Shown: piece by piece, positions 44,763-53,993 of the stretch
Numbering within the stretch: the first letter of the stretch is position 1
Layout: the number at the start of each line of letters is the position of its first letter
Source: Arcobacter sp.
GTDB lineage: Bacteria; Campylobacterota; Campylobacteria; Campylobacterales; Arcobacteraceae
Direction of reading: 5' to 3'
Length of the DNA stretch: 64,000 bases
Assembly (NCBI GenBank): GCA_002869535.1
Contig: PKUK01000010.1
Span: 1 to 64,000, forward strand
Translations under genes and position numbers: made by a program
The notes under the pieces: generated by a model
Database searches by the model: none
Seen by the model: the letters and a program-made list of their open reading frames with translations, nothing else
What the model was told of the DNA's origin: nothing

Positions 44763-45572
44763 ATGAATAAAAATAGGTTAAAAAATATTGTGCTTCCAGC
44801 TATTGTTTTTTTTATAATAGTAGCTATATGGTCAACGATTGCACAAAATGTCCACAATTTTCCAACACCAGCTGATACTTTTGTACATGCATTTGGTGGA
44901 ACAGATAGTAATGGCGATGAGGTAATCGGAGTTTTGTCTGATCCCTTTTATGTGGAAAATCAAGATGACAAAGGTATTTTTTGGCAAGTAGTAAGTTCAC
45001 TTGAGAGAGTTTTTGCTGGATTTATTTTGGCAATTATTATAGGTGTTCCTGTGGGATTATCAATTGGAATGAGCAAAAATTTTCAAATTGCGTTAGAACC
45101 ATATATTCAGATTTTTAAACCGGTATCTCCATTGGCTTGGTTACCTCTTTTACTTTTCGTATTTCAAGATATAAATGCGACAGCTATTTCAACAATTTTT
45201 GTTACCTCAATATGGCCAATTATTATAAATACTTCACTTGGAGTTAAAAGTGTAAGTGAAGATTATATGAATGTGGCAAAGGTTTTACAATTTACTCCAC
45301 TAGAAAAAATTAGAAAGATAATTTTACCAGTTGCCGTTCCATATATTTTTACGGGTATGCGATTAAGTCTTGGTATTGCATGGCTTGTAATTGTAGCAGC
45401 TGAGATGTTAACGGGTGGTATTGGTATTGGATTTTGGATTTGGGATGAATATAACAATCTTAACTACTATAATATCATTATTGGTATCATCATTGTTGGG
45501 TTGGTTGGATTTTTATTGGACATTATTATGGGAAAAATTGCAGATTTTTTTGATTATAGAAAGAGAGTTTAA
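44763..45572 (+). CDS. nrtB: Nitrate/cyanate-type ABC transporter permease
   Basis: 269 residues with six membrane helices and the permease EAA-like loop near residues 165-200 (A-K-V-L-Q-F-T-P-L-E-K-I-R-K-I-I-L-P-V-A-V-P). A long periplasmic insert follows the first helix (about 35-75). It belongs to the NrtB/SsuC/TauC class that moves nitrate, sulfonates or cyanate with a periplasmic binding protein. Between nrtA and the ATPase gene (2-base gap to the latter). Nitrate as cargo is inferred from nasA and nirB nearby. Confidence 0.88.
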   Translation: MNKNRLKNIVLPAIVFFIIVAIWSTIAQNVHNFPTPADTFVHAFGGTDSNGDEVIGVLSDPFYVENQDDKGIFWQVVSSLERVFAGFILAIIIGVPVGLSIGMSKNFQIALEPYIQIFKPVSPLAWLPLLLFVFQDINATAISTIFVTSIWPIIINTSLGVKSVSEDYMNVAKVLQFTPLEKIRKIILPVAVPYIFTGMRLSLGIAWLVIVAAEMLTGGIGIGFWIWDEYNNLNYYNIIIGIIIVGLVGFLLDIIMGKIADFFDYRKRV

Positions 45573-45574
45573 AG

Positions 45575-46369
45575 ATGGAAAAGAAATTTTTGAGTTTAGA
45601 GTTTGTAGATAAAGTTTTCCCTTTACCAAATGGAAAAGAGTATGTGGCAGTTAAAGATGTAAATTTACAAATCAAAAAAGATGAAATAGTATCAATAATT
45701 GGACATAGTGGTTGTGGTAAAAGTACTTTATTAAATATGATTGCTGGACTTGATACAGTAAGTTCTGGAGGAATATTTTTAAATAATAAAGAAGTAAATG
45801 GACCAGGACCAGATAGAGCAGTTGTTTTTCAAAACCATTCATTATTACCTTGGCTAACAGTTTTTCAAAATATTTAATTAGCAGTTAAAAAAGTAATGCC
45901 AGAATTAAGTAAAAGTGATCTTGAAGAGAGAGTTGATAAATTTGTTGACATGGTTAATTTAACACATGCTAGAGATAAGTTTCCAGGAGAGATATCTGGT
46001 GGTATGAAACAAAGAGTTGGAATAGCAAGAGCTTTATCTATAAGACCAGAAGTTTTACTTATGGATGAGCCTTTTGGAGCACTAGATTCTTTAACAAGAG
46101 CAAATCTACAAGAGCACTTAATGAGAATACAACAAAGTGTAAAAAATACAGTTATTATTATCACACATGATATTGATGAAGCTGTTTTATTAAGTGATAG
46201 AGTTGTAATGATGACAAATGGTCCAAGCGCAACTATTGGTGAAGTTTTAGAAGTAAACTTACCACATCCAAGAAACAGAGTTGAGCTTCAAAAAGATTCA
46301 GAATATATTAGATGTAGAGAAGCAATTTTGAGCTTTCTTTATGAAAAATTTGCAAAAGAAGATGAGTAA
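45575..46369 (+). pseudogene. nrtD: NrtD-type ABC transporter ATPase with in-frame TAA
   Basis: The frame encodes Walker A (G-H-S-G-C-G-K-S-T) and the Q-loop region (V-V-F-Q-N-H-S-L-L-P-W-L), then TAA at 45875-45877 (codon 101) where the family usually has Tyr (N-V-Y-L-A-V). It continues in the same frame with L-A-V-K-K-V, the signature I-S-G-G-M-K-Q-R, Walker B (L-L-M-D-E-P-F-G-A-L-D) and the switch histidine (I-T-H-D). Total 265 codons, a normal length. One substitution (TAT or TAC to TAA) accounts for the stop. If real, the transporter cannot be energised by this gene product. Confidence 0.87.
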
Positions 46370-46399
46370 AATTAAAGTAAGTAAACTTACTTTAATTTT
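46368..46399. terminator. Bidirectional terminator after nrtD
   Basis: AAAATTAAAGTAAG (46368-46381), loop TAAA, CTTACTTTAATTTT (46386-46399): a perfect 14-bp stem between convergent genes, overlapping the 3' ends of both. Confidence 0.65.
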
Positions 46400-47358
46400 A
46401 TATATTCATCGTGGATATAAATTGTATCATCAAAAACTATAACTTTATCCTCTTCATCAAAAGAGTAATCATAAATTTTATCAGTTTTAAAATCTTCAGA
46501 GATATTTACTATATAACCTTGTGATTCTAAAGCATATATTGAACTTCCAAAAGCTAATGCATAAAATTTAGCAAATTTATATTTTTTTCTATTCATTATA
46601 TTTAATGAAATATCTGTTTTAATTATTTGACCATCAATTGTTGCTAAATATATATCAGTTCCATGAGAGATGATATCTCTTAAGTCATACTCTTTTATAT
46701 TTAAAACGCCATCCCCTACAGAGATGATTTTTTTTGAACTTGCTGCTATTAAAGTATTATTTACCACAGTTAAATAGATGATATTGTTAAACTTATTATC
46801 TGCATCAACAATGATATTTCTAACTACTTTATAGTTTTGAGCAGATACAACTAATATTTTTCCATCAAGTGTTGGAAATAGTATTAAGTTTGACATGAAA
46901 AATGGAGCTGCAATTCTATTATCATTTGCTAGGGATTTTGTTAGGTACTCTTTAAATAAAATTTTACCATCTCTTAAATCATAAGCCATAATTGAATTAT
47001 CACTATTAACTAAAGCTAAAATATCATCTTTCATACTTGCTGCAACAACTGCAGTATTTGTTACTATTTCTTTATCTGCAACAAAAATCTTATCTTTTAT
47101 ATTTGTAGAGATAACTTTTCCCTCATTTAAGTTTAAAAACTCAAAGCCTTCAGGAAGTTTTATATTTGAAACACCCCTAGAACTAATAAATTGTCCATTA
47201 TCTAACGTTGCACCATCTCTATTAAATGATTTTATACTAGAGCTTATAGACTTACTATCTTGATTAAAAGATGAAGTATCTTCAGGTTCAAAATACTGTT
47301 TTTTAGAACAAGCAGTAAATAGTACGATTGCTGAAATTAAAATTAGTAAATGTTTCAT
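46387..47358 (-). CDS. Lipoprotein with PQQ-like beta-propeller pattern (BamB-like)
   Basis: 323 residues. The N-terminus is a lipoprotein signal (L-I-S-A-I-V-L-F-T-A-C, lipobox L-F-T-A-C). The rest is a chain of beta repeats such as D-D-I-L-A-L-V-N-S-D-N-S-I-M-A-Y-D-L-R-D-G-K-I-L-F-K, the pattern of PQQ/WD-like propellers including BamB of the outer-membrane assembly machine. It follows a membrane-anchored helical-repeat protein by 9 bases on the same strand, which is the yfgM-bamB-like order of other bacteria. The BamB function is therefore likely, but sequence identity cannot be judged here. Confidence 0.75.
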   Translation of the reverse strand: MKHLLILISAIVLFTACSKKQYFEPEDTSSFNQDSKSISSSIKSFNRDGATLDNGQFISSRGVSNIKLPEGFEFLNLNEGKVISTNIKDKIFVADKEIVTNTAVVAASMKDDILALVNSDNSIMAYDLRDGKILFKEYLTKSLANDNRIAAPFFMSNLILFPTLDGKILVVSAQNYKVVRNIIVDADNKFNNIIYLTVVNNTLIAASSKKIISVGDGVLNIKEYDLRDIISHGTDIYLATIDGQIIKTDISLNIMNRKKYKFAKFYALAFGSSIYALESQGYIVNISEDFKTDKIYDYSFDEEDKVIVFDDTIYIHDEYIKLK

Positions 47359-47367
47359 TATATACCT

Positions 47368-47940
47368 TTATTTTGTTATTAAATAGTGCTCTAAAAGTGC
47401 AACTAAATCTGTAACTTGTGATGTCTCAGTAATCATTTTAAGAGCATCTCTTGCCTCTTGATATTTTCCTGTTTGAGCTAAAATAAGTGCTCTATTAAAT
47501 ATTGCAAACTCTTTTAATAAAAAGTTCTTTTCCATAGAAACATCATTTAGTTTTTTTACATTTTGCTCTTTTATAGCTTTTTCATATGCTAAGAGTTCTT
47601 TAAAAAATTCTGTATTTATTGAAATATCTTTTTTCTGTGAGTTAAATAATACTATTTCATATAGTCTAGTATTTAAGCCTTTTAAAGTCTCTAAAGCTTT
47701 TTCATCATTAGGATTTTTTAATAACTCTTGAAAAACTATATTTGCTTTTATTTTGTTTTGTTCTTTTAGATATGAAGTTACATTTATAGCTATTACTGCT
47801 ACAACAATTATTACAACAGCAGATATAATTAATAGCTTGTATTTTTTGAAAAATCTTTCTAGTCTTACAAAGCCTTCTAAAAATTTTTCTTCACTATTAA
47901 GCTCTTCTTTTACGAAATCCATATTCTCTTTTAAACTCAT
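47368..47940 (-). CDS. YfgM-like membrane-anchored helical repeat protein
   Basis: 190 residues. A cytoplasmic N-terminus (about 1-33), one membrane helix (about 34-55, L-I-I-S-A-V-V-I-I-V-V-A-V-I) and a C-terminal all-helical domain with tetratricopeptide-like periodicity, e.g. F-N-R-A-L-I-L-A-Q-T-G-K-Y-Q-E-A. This is the architecture of YfgM/TPR_21 proteins that assist periplasmic chaperones and SecYEG. It precedes the BamB-like lipoprotein by 9 bases. Confidence 0.72.
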   Translation of the reverse strand: MSLKENMDFVKEELNSEEKFLEGFVRLERFFKKYKLLIISAVVIIVVAVIAINVTSYLKEQNKIKANIVFQELLKNPNDEKALETLKGLNTRLYEIVLFNSQKKDISINTEFFKELLAYEKAIKEQNVKKLNDVSMEKNFLLKEFAIFNRALILAQTGKYQEARDALKMITETSQVTDLVALLEHYLITK

Positions 47941-48048
47941 TGATTAACCTTCTAAAAAATTAGCTATAAGTGTACAAAAATTTTCATAAAATCTTACTTT
48001 TATAAAAAATTATATATAATACAAACCTATTAAAGTATTGGGGTTAAG

Positions 48049-49350
48049 ATGAATAAAATTATATTATCAATTATTGTTTTAGTATTTTCATTAAATTTTT
48101 TATATGCAGAAGATAATACGGATAAGAAAGATGCACAAAGCAGATTTGAATCTTTATCAAAATTAACAAATGTAATTGTAACTGTTGAAAAATATTATGT
48201 AGATGAATTAAAGTTACAAGAGATAGTGGATAAAGCCTTAAAAGGTTTGATGCAAGAGTTAGATGCACATTCAACTTTTATGGATAAAAAATATTTCAAA
48301 GAGATGCAAATTCAGACAAATGGTTAATTTGGAGGATTGGGTATAACTGTTGGTATGAGAGATGGCGCTTTAACTGTTATTTCACCAATTGATGGTACTC
48401 CTGCATATGAAGCTGGTGTTAAATCAGAAGATATTATTTTAAAAATTGATGATAAGTCAACTTTAAATATGACTTTAGATGAAGCTGTTGGACTTATGCG
48501 TGGAAAACCAAAAACACCTATTTCCTTAACAGTTGTTAGAAAACTTGAATCAAAACCTATAACTATAGAGATTATTAGAGATATTATTAAAATTGAATCT
48601 GTAAAATCAAAAACAATAGGAAAAGATATTTTATACCTAAGAGTTACAAGTTTTGATAAAAATGTTACAGATAGCTTAACAGAAATAATTAAAAAAAGTA
48701 AAGATACAAAAGGTATTGTTTTAGACTTAAGAAATAATCCAGGTGGACTATTAACACAAGCAATTGGAGTAGTTGACCTGTTTGTTGATAAGGGAATTAT
48801 AGTTTCTCAAAAGGGTAGAGATAGTGAAAATGAAGAGGTATTTAATGCAAGTTACTCAAATACACTTTCAAGAATGCCTTTAGTTGTATTGGTAAATGGT
48901 GGTAGTGCTTCAGCTTCAGAAATTGTAAGTGGAGCATTGCAAGACCATAAAAGAGCAATTTTAGTTGGACAAAAAACATTTGGAAAAGGTTCAGTTCAAG
49001 TTGTATTACCAATTACTTCTGACAAAAGTGAAGGTATAAAATTAACTATTGCTAAATATTACTTACCAAGTGGAAGAACTATTCAAGCAACCGGTATTAG
49101 TCCTGATATCATTTCATACCCAGGGGCTGCTGTTCAAGCTCCAGATATGGATTTTGCTATAAAAGAAGCGGATTTGAAAAAACACTTAGAGAGTGAATTA
49201 GAAAAAGTTGATGGTAAGGTAAAAAAAGTAGAAAAAGTTAAAGATAAAAAAGGTGATGATAAGGTTATCACAGAAGCTGATGCTTTAAAAGATAATCAAT
49301 TAAAAACTGGGATTGATATATTAAAAAGTTTAATAATTACAAATAAATAA
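48049..49350 (+). pseudogene. ctpA: Carboxyl-terminal processing protease CtpA (S41) with in-frame TAA
   Basis: From ATG 48049 a signal peptide (L-N-F-L-Y-A-E) and the N-terminal domain run to T-N-G, then TAA at 48325-48327 (codon 93), then F-G-G-L-G-I-T-V-G-M-R-D-G, the start of the PDZ domain. The family has E in place of the stop (G-E-F-G-G-L-G), so a GAA-to-TAA change is the simplest reading. Downstream the PDZ domain, the catalytic Ser in G-G-S-A-S-A-S-E-I and Lys in T-F-G-K-G-S-V-Q are intact; total 434 codons. CtpA trims periplasmic proteins. Restart at TTG 48337 would give a protease without export signal. Confidence 0.88.
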
Positions 49351-49401
49351 AACGATGACAATCTATAAATTAGATGTAAAAGAATAATCGGAGGAAAATA
49401 A

Positions 49402-50355
49402 ATGAAAATAAGTGATATTGTAGCACTTGGTCTTTGGCCTCAATCAAAGAAAACTACAACGCAAAAAGGTATTTCACAATTAGAAGAGTTAGGATATAAC
49501 TTATTTTATATTGGTAAAAATGCAGATCTTTATACATGTCCAGGAGAAGAACAGAAGGTACTTTTAGTTAGAAGCGACAGATGTTCAGTTTTTGATATTC
49601 CTTTAAATCTAGAAATTGAGGGAAAAGGTATTTGGCAAACTGCTATATCAAATAGCGGAGCAAGATTTGCAGAAGAATCAGGTATCAAAACAGCAATTTT
49701 ATCTGAAACTGTTGACCAATCTTTAAGTGTTGCTCCAAGATGTCAGCTTATGGAACTATGCAAAGCATTAGAAGCAGAGATTGATGGAGAAGTTGTACAG
49801 TTTGAATTTATTTTTAGAAACTATTTAACAGGTTCATTATTTGATGCAACTCAAAAAGGCAATGACCCTTATGGTTTACAGTTAGATTCAACTTTACAAG
49901 AGTGGTATAAATTTGATACTCCAATCTTTACTCCAACTACAAAAGGTGTTAAAGATATTCCATTAAATTCTGCAAAGGTGCGAGAAAAATTTCCTGAAAT
50001 TATTTCAAGTTTAGAAAAACTTTTTAAAGATTTTACACAGTATGCATATGAGAATGGTATTATTGTTGTAGATACCAAACTAGAAGTATTTGTAAATGCA
50101 AAAGGGGAATGGATTTTAGGTGATGAGATTTTAACACCTGAGAGTTCAAGATTTATTTCAAAAGAAAAATTTGATGCTAAAAACTATATTTCAATGGATA
50201 AACAAATCCTTCGAAACTTTGCAAAAGAAAATTCTTGGAAAGAGAAAGCAAAAAGTTTAAAAGCTGGCGAAAAATTAGATGTTGAAGTTCCAGCTTCTAT
50301 AAAAAATGAGGTTTTAAGTGGATATAAAACTATCCATGAAAGATTAAGTAAATAG
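49402..50355 (+). CDS. purC: SAICAR synthetase (purine biosynthesis)
   Basis: 317 residues, starting at ATG 49402 behind CGGAGGA. It contains the ATP-binding N-terminus with V-L-L-V-R-S-D-R-C-S-V-F-D and the family motif for substrate binding around R-N-Y-L-T-G-S and the C-terminal G-E-W-I-L-G-D-E-I-L-T-P-E-S-S-R-F, which matches PurC signature 2. It ligates aspartate to CAIR in purine synthesis. It is followed by purS and purQ, and preceded by ctpA, the order I recall from Campylobacter jejuni. Confidence 0.93.
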   Translation: MKISDIVALGLWPQSKKTTTQKGISQLEELGYNLFYIGKNADLYTCPGEEQKVLLVRSDRCSVFDIPLNLEIEGKGIWQTAISNSGARFAEESGIKTAILSETVDQSLSVAPRCQLMELCKALEAEIDGEVVQFEFIFRNYLTGSLFDATQKGNDPYGLQLDSTLQEWYKFDTPIFTPTTKGVKDIPLNSAKVREKFPEIISSLEKLFKDFTQYAYENGIIVVDTKLEVFVNAKGEWILGDEILTPESSRFISKEKFDAKNYISMDKQILRNFAKENSWKEKAKSLKAGEKLDVEVPASIKNEVLSGYKTIHERLSK

Positions 50356-50444
50356 TTTTAAATGAAGTACTAGGTACTTTACAAATCTAAATTGCTAAAG
50401 GTATGTTTAGATATAATCGCAAAAATATAAATTGAAGGTAATAA

Positions 50445-50690
50445 ATGAAAGCAATCGTAAATGTAGCATTGAAACAAGGTGTATTAGATGACCAAGGAAA
50501 AGCAACGCATCATGCATTGGATACTTTAGGATTTAAAGAAGTTGTAAAAGATGTAAGAATTGGGAAACAAATTATTTTAGAATTAAACTCTTCAACAAAA
50601 GAAGAAGCCCAAACAGAAGTTACAAAAATGTGTGAAAAATTACTTGCAAATACTGTAATTGAAGATTACAATATTCAAATTATAGAGTAG
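50445..50690 (+). CDS. purS: FGAM synthetase subunit PurS
   Basis: 81 residues, the usual size of PurS, with the family pattern V-N-V-A-L-K-Q-G-V-L-D-D-Q-G at the start and G-F-K-E-V-K-D-V-R-I-G-K in the middle. PurS bridges PurQ and PurL in the FGAM synthetase complex, delivering ammonia to FGAR amidation. It starts at ATG 50445 behind a GAAGG site and lies 4 bases before purQ. Confidence 0.93.
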   Translation: MKAIVNVALKQGVLDDQGKATHHALDTLGFKEVVKDVRIGKQIILELNSSTKEEAQTEVTKMCEKLLANTVIEDYNIQIIE

Positions 50691-50694
50691 AATT

Positions 50695-51366
50695 ATGAAT
50701 GTAGCAGTATTACAATTTCCAGGTACAAATTGTGAGTATGACACGAAATATGCATTTGAAAAATTAGGTGCAAATGTTCAAATCATATGGCACAAAGATA
50801 CAAAACTACCTGAAAACATAGATTTAATCGTTATTCCAGGTGGATTTTCATATGGAGATTATTTAAGAAGTGGAGCAATTGCAAGATTTGCAAATATTAT
50901 GGAATCAGTAAAAGAGTTTGCCTCAAAAGGTGGAAAAGTTTTAGGGATTTGTAATGGATTTCAAATCTTACTTGAAGCTGGTCTTCTTCCTGGTGCGATG
51001 AAGAGAAATGATTCATTGCATTTTATTTCAAAATATAATCATTTAAAAGTTATAGAAAATGAAAATAGTTTTTTAAATAAACTTAAAAAAGATGATGTAG
51101 TAAATATTCCAATTGCACATCATGATGGAAACTACTTCATTGATGCGGAAGGTTTAAAAGAGCTTGAATCAAATGAACAAATACTTTTAAAGTATTGTGA
51201 TGAAAAAGGAAATCTTTTAAATATAAATGGTTCTGTTTCAAATATCGCAGGTATTTGTAATAAAGAAAAAAATGTTTATGGACTTATGCCTCACCCTGAA
51301 CGTGCAATAGAAACACTTCTTGGATGTGATGACGGTGTTAAGATGCTAGAAGGTTTCTTCAAATAA
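50695..51366 (+). CDS. purQ: FGAM synthetase glutaminase subunit PurQ
   Basis: 223 residues of class I glutamine amidotransferase. The nucleophile cysteine is in L-G-I-C-N-G-F-Q and the catalytic His/Glu in P-H-P-E-R-A near the C-terminus; the N-terminus has V-L-Q-F-P-G-T-N-C-E. It hydrolyses glutamine and passes ammonia to PurL. It directly follows purS. Confidence 0.95.
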   Translation: MNVAVLQFPGTNCEYDTKYAFEKLGANVQIIWHKDTKLPENIDLIVIPGGFSYGDYLRSGAIARFANIMESVKEFASKGGKVLGICNGFQILLEAGLLPGAMKRNDSLHFISKYNHLKVIENENSFLNKLKKDDVVNIPIAHHDGNYFIDAEGLKELESNEQILLKYCDEKGNLLNINGSVSNIAGICNKEKNVYGLMPHPERAIETLLGCDDGVKMLEGFFK

Positions 51367-51404
51367 TAAGAGGTAGTTTTACTACTTCTTAAAATAGGAA
51401 AAAT

Positions 51405-52610
51405 ATGAAAAGTATTTTTTATTTACTGCTTATTTCAGTTTTATTATTTGCTAATGAAAGTGAACCTCAAAACTCTTCTGAATTTATAAAAAAAGAGAGT
51501 TCAGTTTTTGATACTAGCAATAGTATACAAGCTGAAGAATTAAAAACAAGCTATTTTGAAGAGATTATTAATTATGAGTCAAAAAATGATTTAAAAGAAA
51601 AAAATATATACCTAAGCTACAAATCATTTCCCCAAAATATCTTTAAAAATCAAAGATTTGAAATTATTTTAAAAGCCATAATTACAGCAGATGATTATGA
51701 CAAAATTGAGACAAGATTTATCAATTCAAAAAATATGAATGTCTTAAATCCCGAATCTTCTTGGGAAGAGATAGAAGATAAAACCTTTGAAAATAAGTTT
51801 TATTTTAAAGCATATGAAGATAGTTTTGTAATGCCAACATTTCAAGTTGCTATTTATAAAAACTTAGAATTAATTGAAGTTCAAAATATAGCACCTCAAG
51901 AGGTTGCTTTTAGTGAGATAGGTAAAAATATCAATAACTTTTCATCTGTAATTGCAAAAGATTTGGTAATTAATGCCCATAAAACAAAACAGTATAATAA
52001 TGATGAACTAATAACAATTATGGATATTAATGCCGTAGAATCAAACTTAGAAGATTTTGCAATAAAAGGGGTAGAAGAGCAGGGAATCTCAAAAATTGAT
52101 GATAACTATCCTGAACAAAATTTATTATACTATTTAGTCTTACCAGTTCACACTAAAAAACTTGATTTCTCTTATTATAATAGTTTTGAAAAGAAATTTA
52201 TAACAATCAAAATCCCAATAGTATTGGAAAATGAATTAGTTAGTACTCAAACAGATTTAAATCCAAATAAAAGTAATATTTTATTGTATAAAAGAGTTGC
52301 ACTAGGTGGATTATTTGCACTATTTTTAATAATTTATATTTGGAAAAGAAAAAAGATTTATCTTATATTAACACTTATAGCCTGTGTTGGATTATTGATT
52401 TATTCAATACCTAATAAAACTAGTACCTTAAAAAAAGATAGTTATATCTATATCCTTCCAACAAAAAAGTCAACAATATTTCAAAAAACAAATAAAGATT
52501 ATCTAGTTGAAGTATCGATAAAAAGAGGTGATTTTGTTAAAATTATTGTAGAACAAGGTGATAAAAGTATGATTGGATGGGTTAAAGAAGATGATCTTAA
52601 CAAGAATTAG
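51405..52610 (+). CDS. Membrane protein with periplasmic domain and SH3-like C-terminus
   Basis: 401 residues: signal peptide (L-L-L-I-S-V-L-L-F-A-N), a large periplasmic region (about 20-285) of beta-rich character resembling BatD-type repeats, two membrane helices (about 300-317 and 323-341), and a C-terminal SH3-like domain (Y-I-L-P-T-K-K-S-T-I-F through G-W-V-K-E-D-D-L). The position between purQ and plsC is conserved with Campylobacter jejuni as I recall it. The function is unknown; binding to cell wall or to envelope proteins is a guess from the SH3-like fold. The 3' end overlaps plsC. Confidence 0.75.
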   Translation: MKSIFYLLLISVLLFANESEPQNSSEFIKKESSVFDTSNSIQAEELKTSYFEEIINYESKNDLKEKNIYLSYKSFPQNIFKNQRFEIILKAIITADDYDKIETRFINSKNMNVLNPESSWEEIEDKTFENKFYFKAYEDSFVMPTFQVAIYKNLELIEVQNIAPQEVAFSEIGKNINNFSSVIAKDLVINAHKTKQYNNDELITIMDINAVESNLEDFAIKGVEEQGISKIDDNYPEQNLLYYLVLPVHTKKLDFSYYNSFEKKFITIKIPIVLENELVSTQTDLNPNKSNILLYKRVALGGLFALFLIIYIWKRKKIYLILTLIACVGLLIYSIPNKTSTLKKDSYIYILPTKKSTIFQKTNKDYLVEVSIKRGDFVKIIVEQGDKSMIGWVKEDDLNKN

Positions 52611-53280
52611 AGGAATAATAGTATTAATACAGTTTACTATAACTGTAGCAATTGTTGTAGTCTCTATGTATACTTTTAAAAATCATGTGCATAAGATTAT
52701 AAAATTATGGATGAAATTACAAATTTTCTTTTTAGGTATTAAGATTGAAGAAGTTGGTAAAATGGATGAATCATGTGATATGGTTATTATGAATCATCAA
52801 AGTCTTCTTGATATTATAGTAATAGAACATATTCACAACAGACATTTAGCATGGGTTGGAAAAAAAGAGATTACTGATCTGTTTTTCTTTGGGCATATTA
52901 TGAAAGCTCCCCAAATGATTACAATTGATAGAGAGAATAAAACAGGTTTAATAAAGCTTATCAAAGAAGCAAAAGATAGATTATCTAAAAATAGACCAAT
53001 AGCAATATTTCCAGAAGGTACTAGAAGTCAGGGCGACAATATGCTAAGTTTTAAAGCAGGTGCTGCAATGGTAGCAAATAAATTGAACTTAAAAGTACAA
53101 CCATTAATTATCATAAATACAAAAAAAATATTAGATTCTCAAAAACTTCAAGCAAATCCAGGAGTTGTGAAGGTTATTTATTTAGATCCTGTTCAAGCTA
53201 ATAAAGATACAAATTGGTACAAAGAAACTGAAGAGAAAATGAAAGAAGTACTAGCCACTCATATGCGAAAAGAGCTGTGA
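52591..53280 (+). CDS. plsC: 1-acyl-sn-glycerol-3-phosphate acyltransferase
   Basis: 229 residues from ATG 52591 (M-I-L-T-R-I-R-G); an in-frame TTG at 52573 is an alternative. One N-terminal membrane helix, the catalytic H-x4-D motif (N-H-Q-S-L-L-D) and the glycerophosphate-binding F-P-E-G-T-R-S are present. It acylates lysophosphatidic acid to phosphatidic acid at the inner membrane. It overlaps the upstream gene by 20 bases and crcB by 4 (ATGA-type overlap at the 3' end). Confidence 0.92.
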   Translation: MILTRIRGIIVLIQFTITVAIVVVSMYTFKNHVHKIIKLWMKLQIFFLGIKIEEVGKMDESCDMVIMNHQSLLDIIVIEHIHNRHLAWVGKKEITDLFFFGHIMKAPQMITIDRENKTGLIKLIKEAKDRLSKNRPIAIFPEGTRSQGDNMLSFKAGAAMVANKLNLKVQPLIIINTKKILDSQKLQANPGVVKVIYLDPVQANKDTNWYKETEEKMKEVLATHMRKEL

Positions 53281-53666
53281 TGACACTCTCTTGGCAGACA
53301 ATTTTAGCAGTAGGTTGTGGGGGATTTTTAGGGGCAGTTGCAAGGGTATATGTAACTCACAGCATGAATTTATCTATGAAATCAGATTTTCCCTGGGGAG
53401 TTTTAACTGTAAATATTATTGGAAGTTTTTTAATAGGAATTCTATTTGCAATATTTGTACACTATACCGTTTCTGATACTTTAAAAGCTTTTTTAACAAG
53501 TGGGTTTTTAGGAGCATTGACTACATATTCAACATTTGCAATGGAGAGCTTCTTTTTACTTAATAGTTCACTTATTTTAGGTGCTACAAATATGTTTTTA
53601 AATCTTTTTGGAACAATCGTTGCTGCAGGTAGTGGATACAAACTTTTAAGCTTTTTACTTAAGTGA
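53277..53666 (+). CDS. crcB: Fluoride exporter CrcB/Fluc
   Basis: 129 residues with four membrane helices. The family motifs G-G-F-L-G-A-V-A-R near the start, N-I-I-G-S-F in helix 2 and G-F-L-G-A-L-T-T-Y-S-T-F-A in helix 3 supply the pore asparagine, phenylalanine box and the sodium site. Dual-topology dimers export fluoride. It overlaps plsC by 4 bases. No fluoride riboswitch is seen upstream, consistent with its position within an operon. Confidence 0.93.
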   Translation: MMTLSWQTILAVGCGGFLGAVARVYVTHSMNLSMKSDFPWGVLTVNIIGSFLIGILFAIFVHYTVSDTLKAFLTSGFLGALTTYSTFAMESFFLLNSSLILGATNMFLNLFGTIVAAGSGYKLLSFLLK

Positions 53667-53743
53667 AATAATCCAATTTATTTAAGGATTAAGAAGATAT
53701 AATATTCCTTAAATTTAGAAAAAAGTCAATATAGGAGAATAAT

Positions 53744-53983
53744 ATGGGTATGCCAGGTGGTATGGAATGGATTTTAATTGCGTTGGTAGTGTTATTACTT
53801 TTTGGTGGTAAGAAAATCCCTGAGTTAGCAAAAGGTTTAGGTTCTGGAATTAAGAACTTTAAAAATGCTGTTAAAGAAGATGAAAAAGAAGAAGAAGTTG
53901 CAAAAGCAGATAAAGCTGATGAAATAGAAGATAAGAAAACAAAAACTGCTTCAGTAGATACAGAAGATAGTAAAAAAGCTTAG
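53744..53983 (+). CDS. tatA: Twin-arginine translocase subunit TatA
   Basis: 79 residues: short periplasmic start, a membrane helix ([11 protein letters not shown]), the F-G-G-K-K-I-P-E-L hinge, an amphipathic helix ([13 protein letters not shown]) and an acidic/lysine-rich tail. TatA forms the pore of the twin-arginine export system. It has its own upstream AGGAGA site, 77 bases after crcB, and is followed by argS 10 bases later. Confidence 0.94.
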   Translation: MGMPGGMEWILIALVVLLLFGGKKIPELAKGLGSGIKNFKNAVKEDEKEEEVAKADKADEIEDKKTKTASVDTEDSKKA

Positions 53984-53993
53984 GAATTAATAG

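Noticed and set aside
40414-49350. General reassignment of TAA to an amino acid
   Set aside because: TAA ends many intact genes here at the expected family length (for example hemP, nirB, argS and nasA), so a genome-wide recoding is not credible; local error, decay or rare read-through remain.
48337-49350. Separate short protease gene from TTG 48337
   Set aside because: It would start inside the PDZ domain without export signal; the upstream frame supplies exactly the missing CtpA N-terminus.
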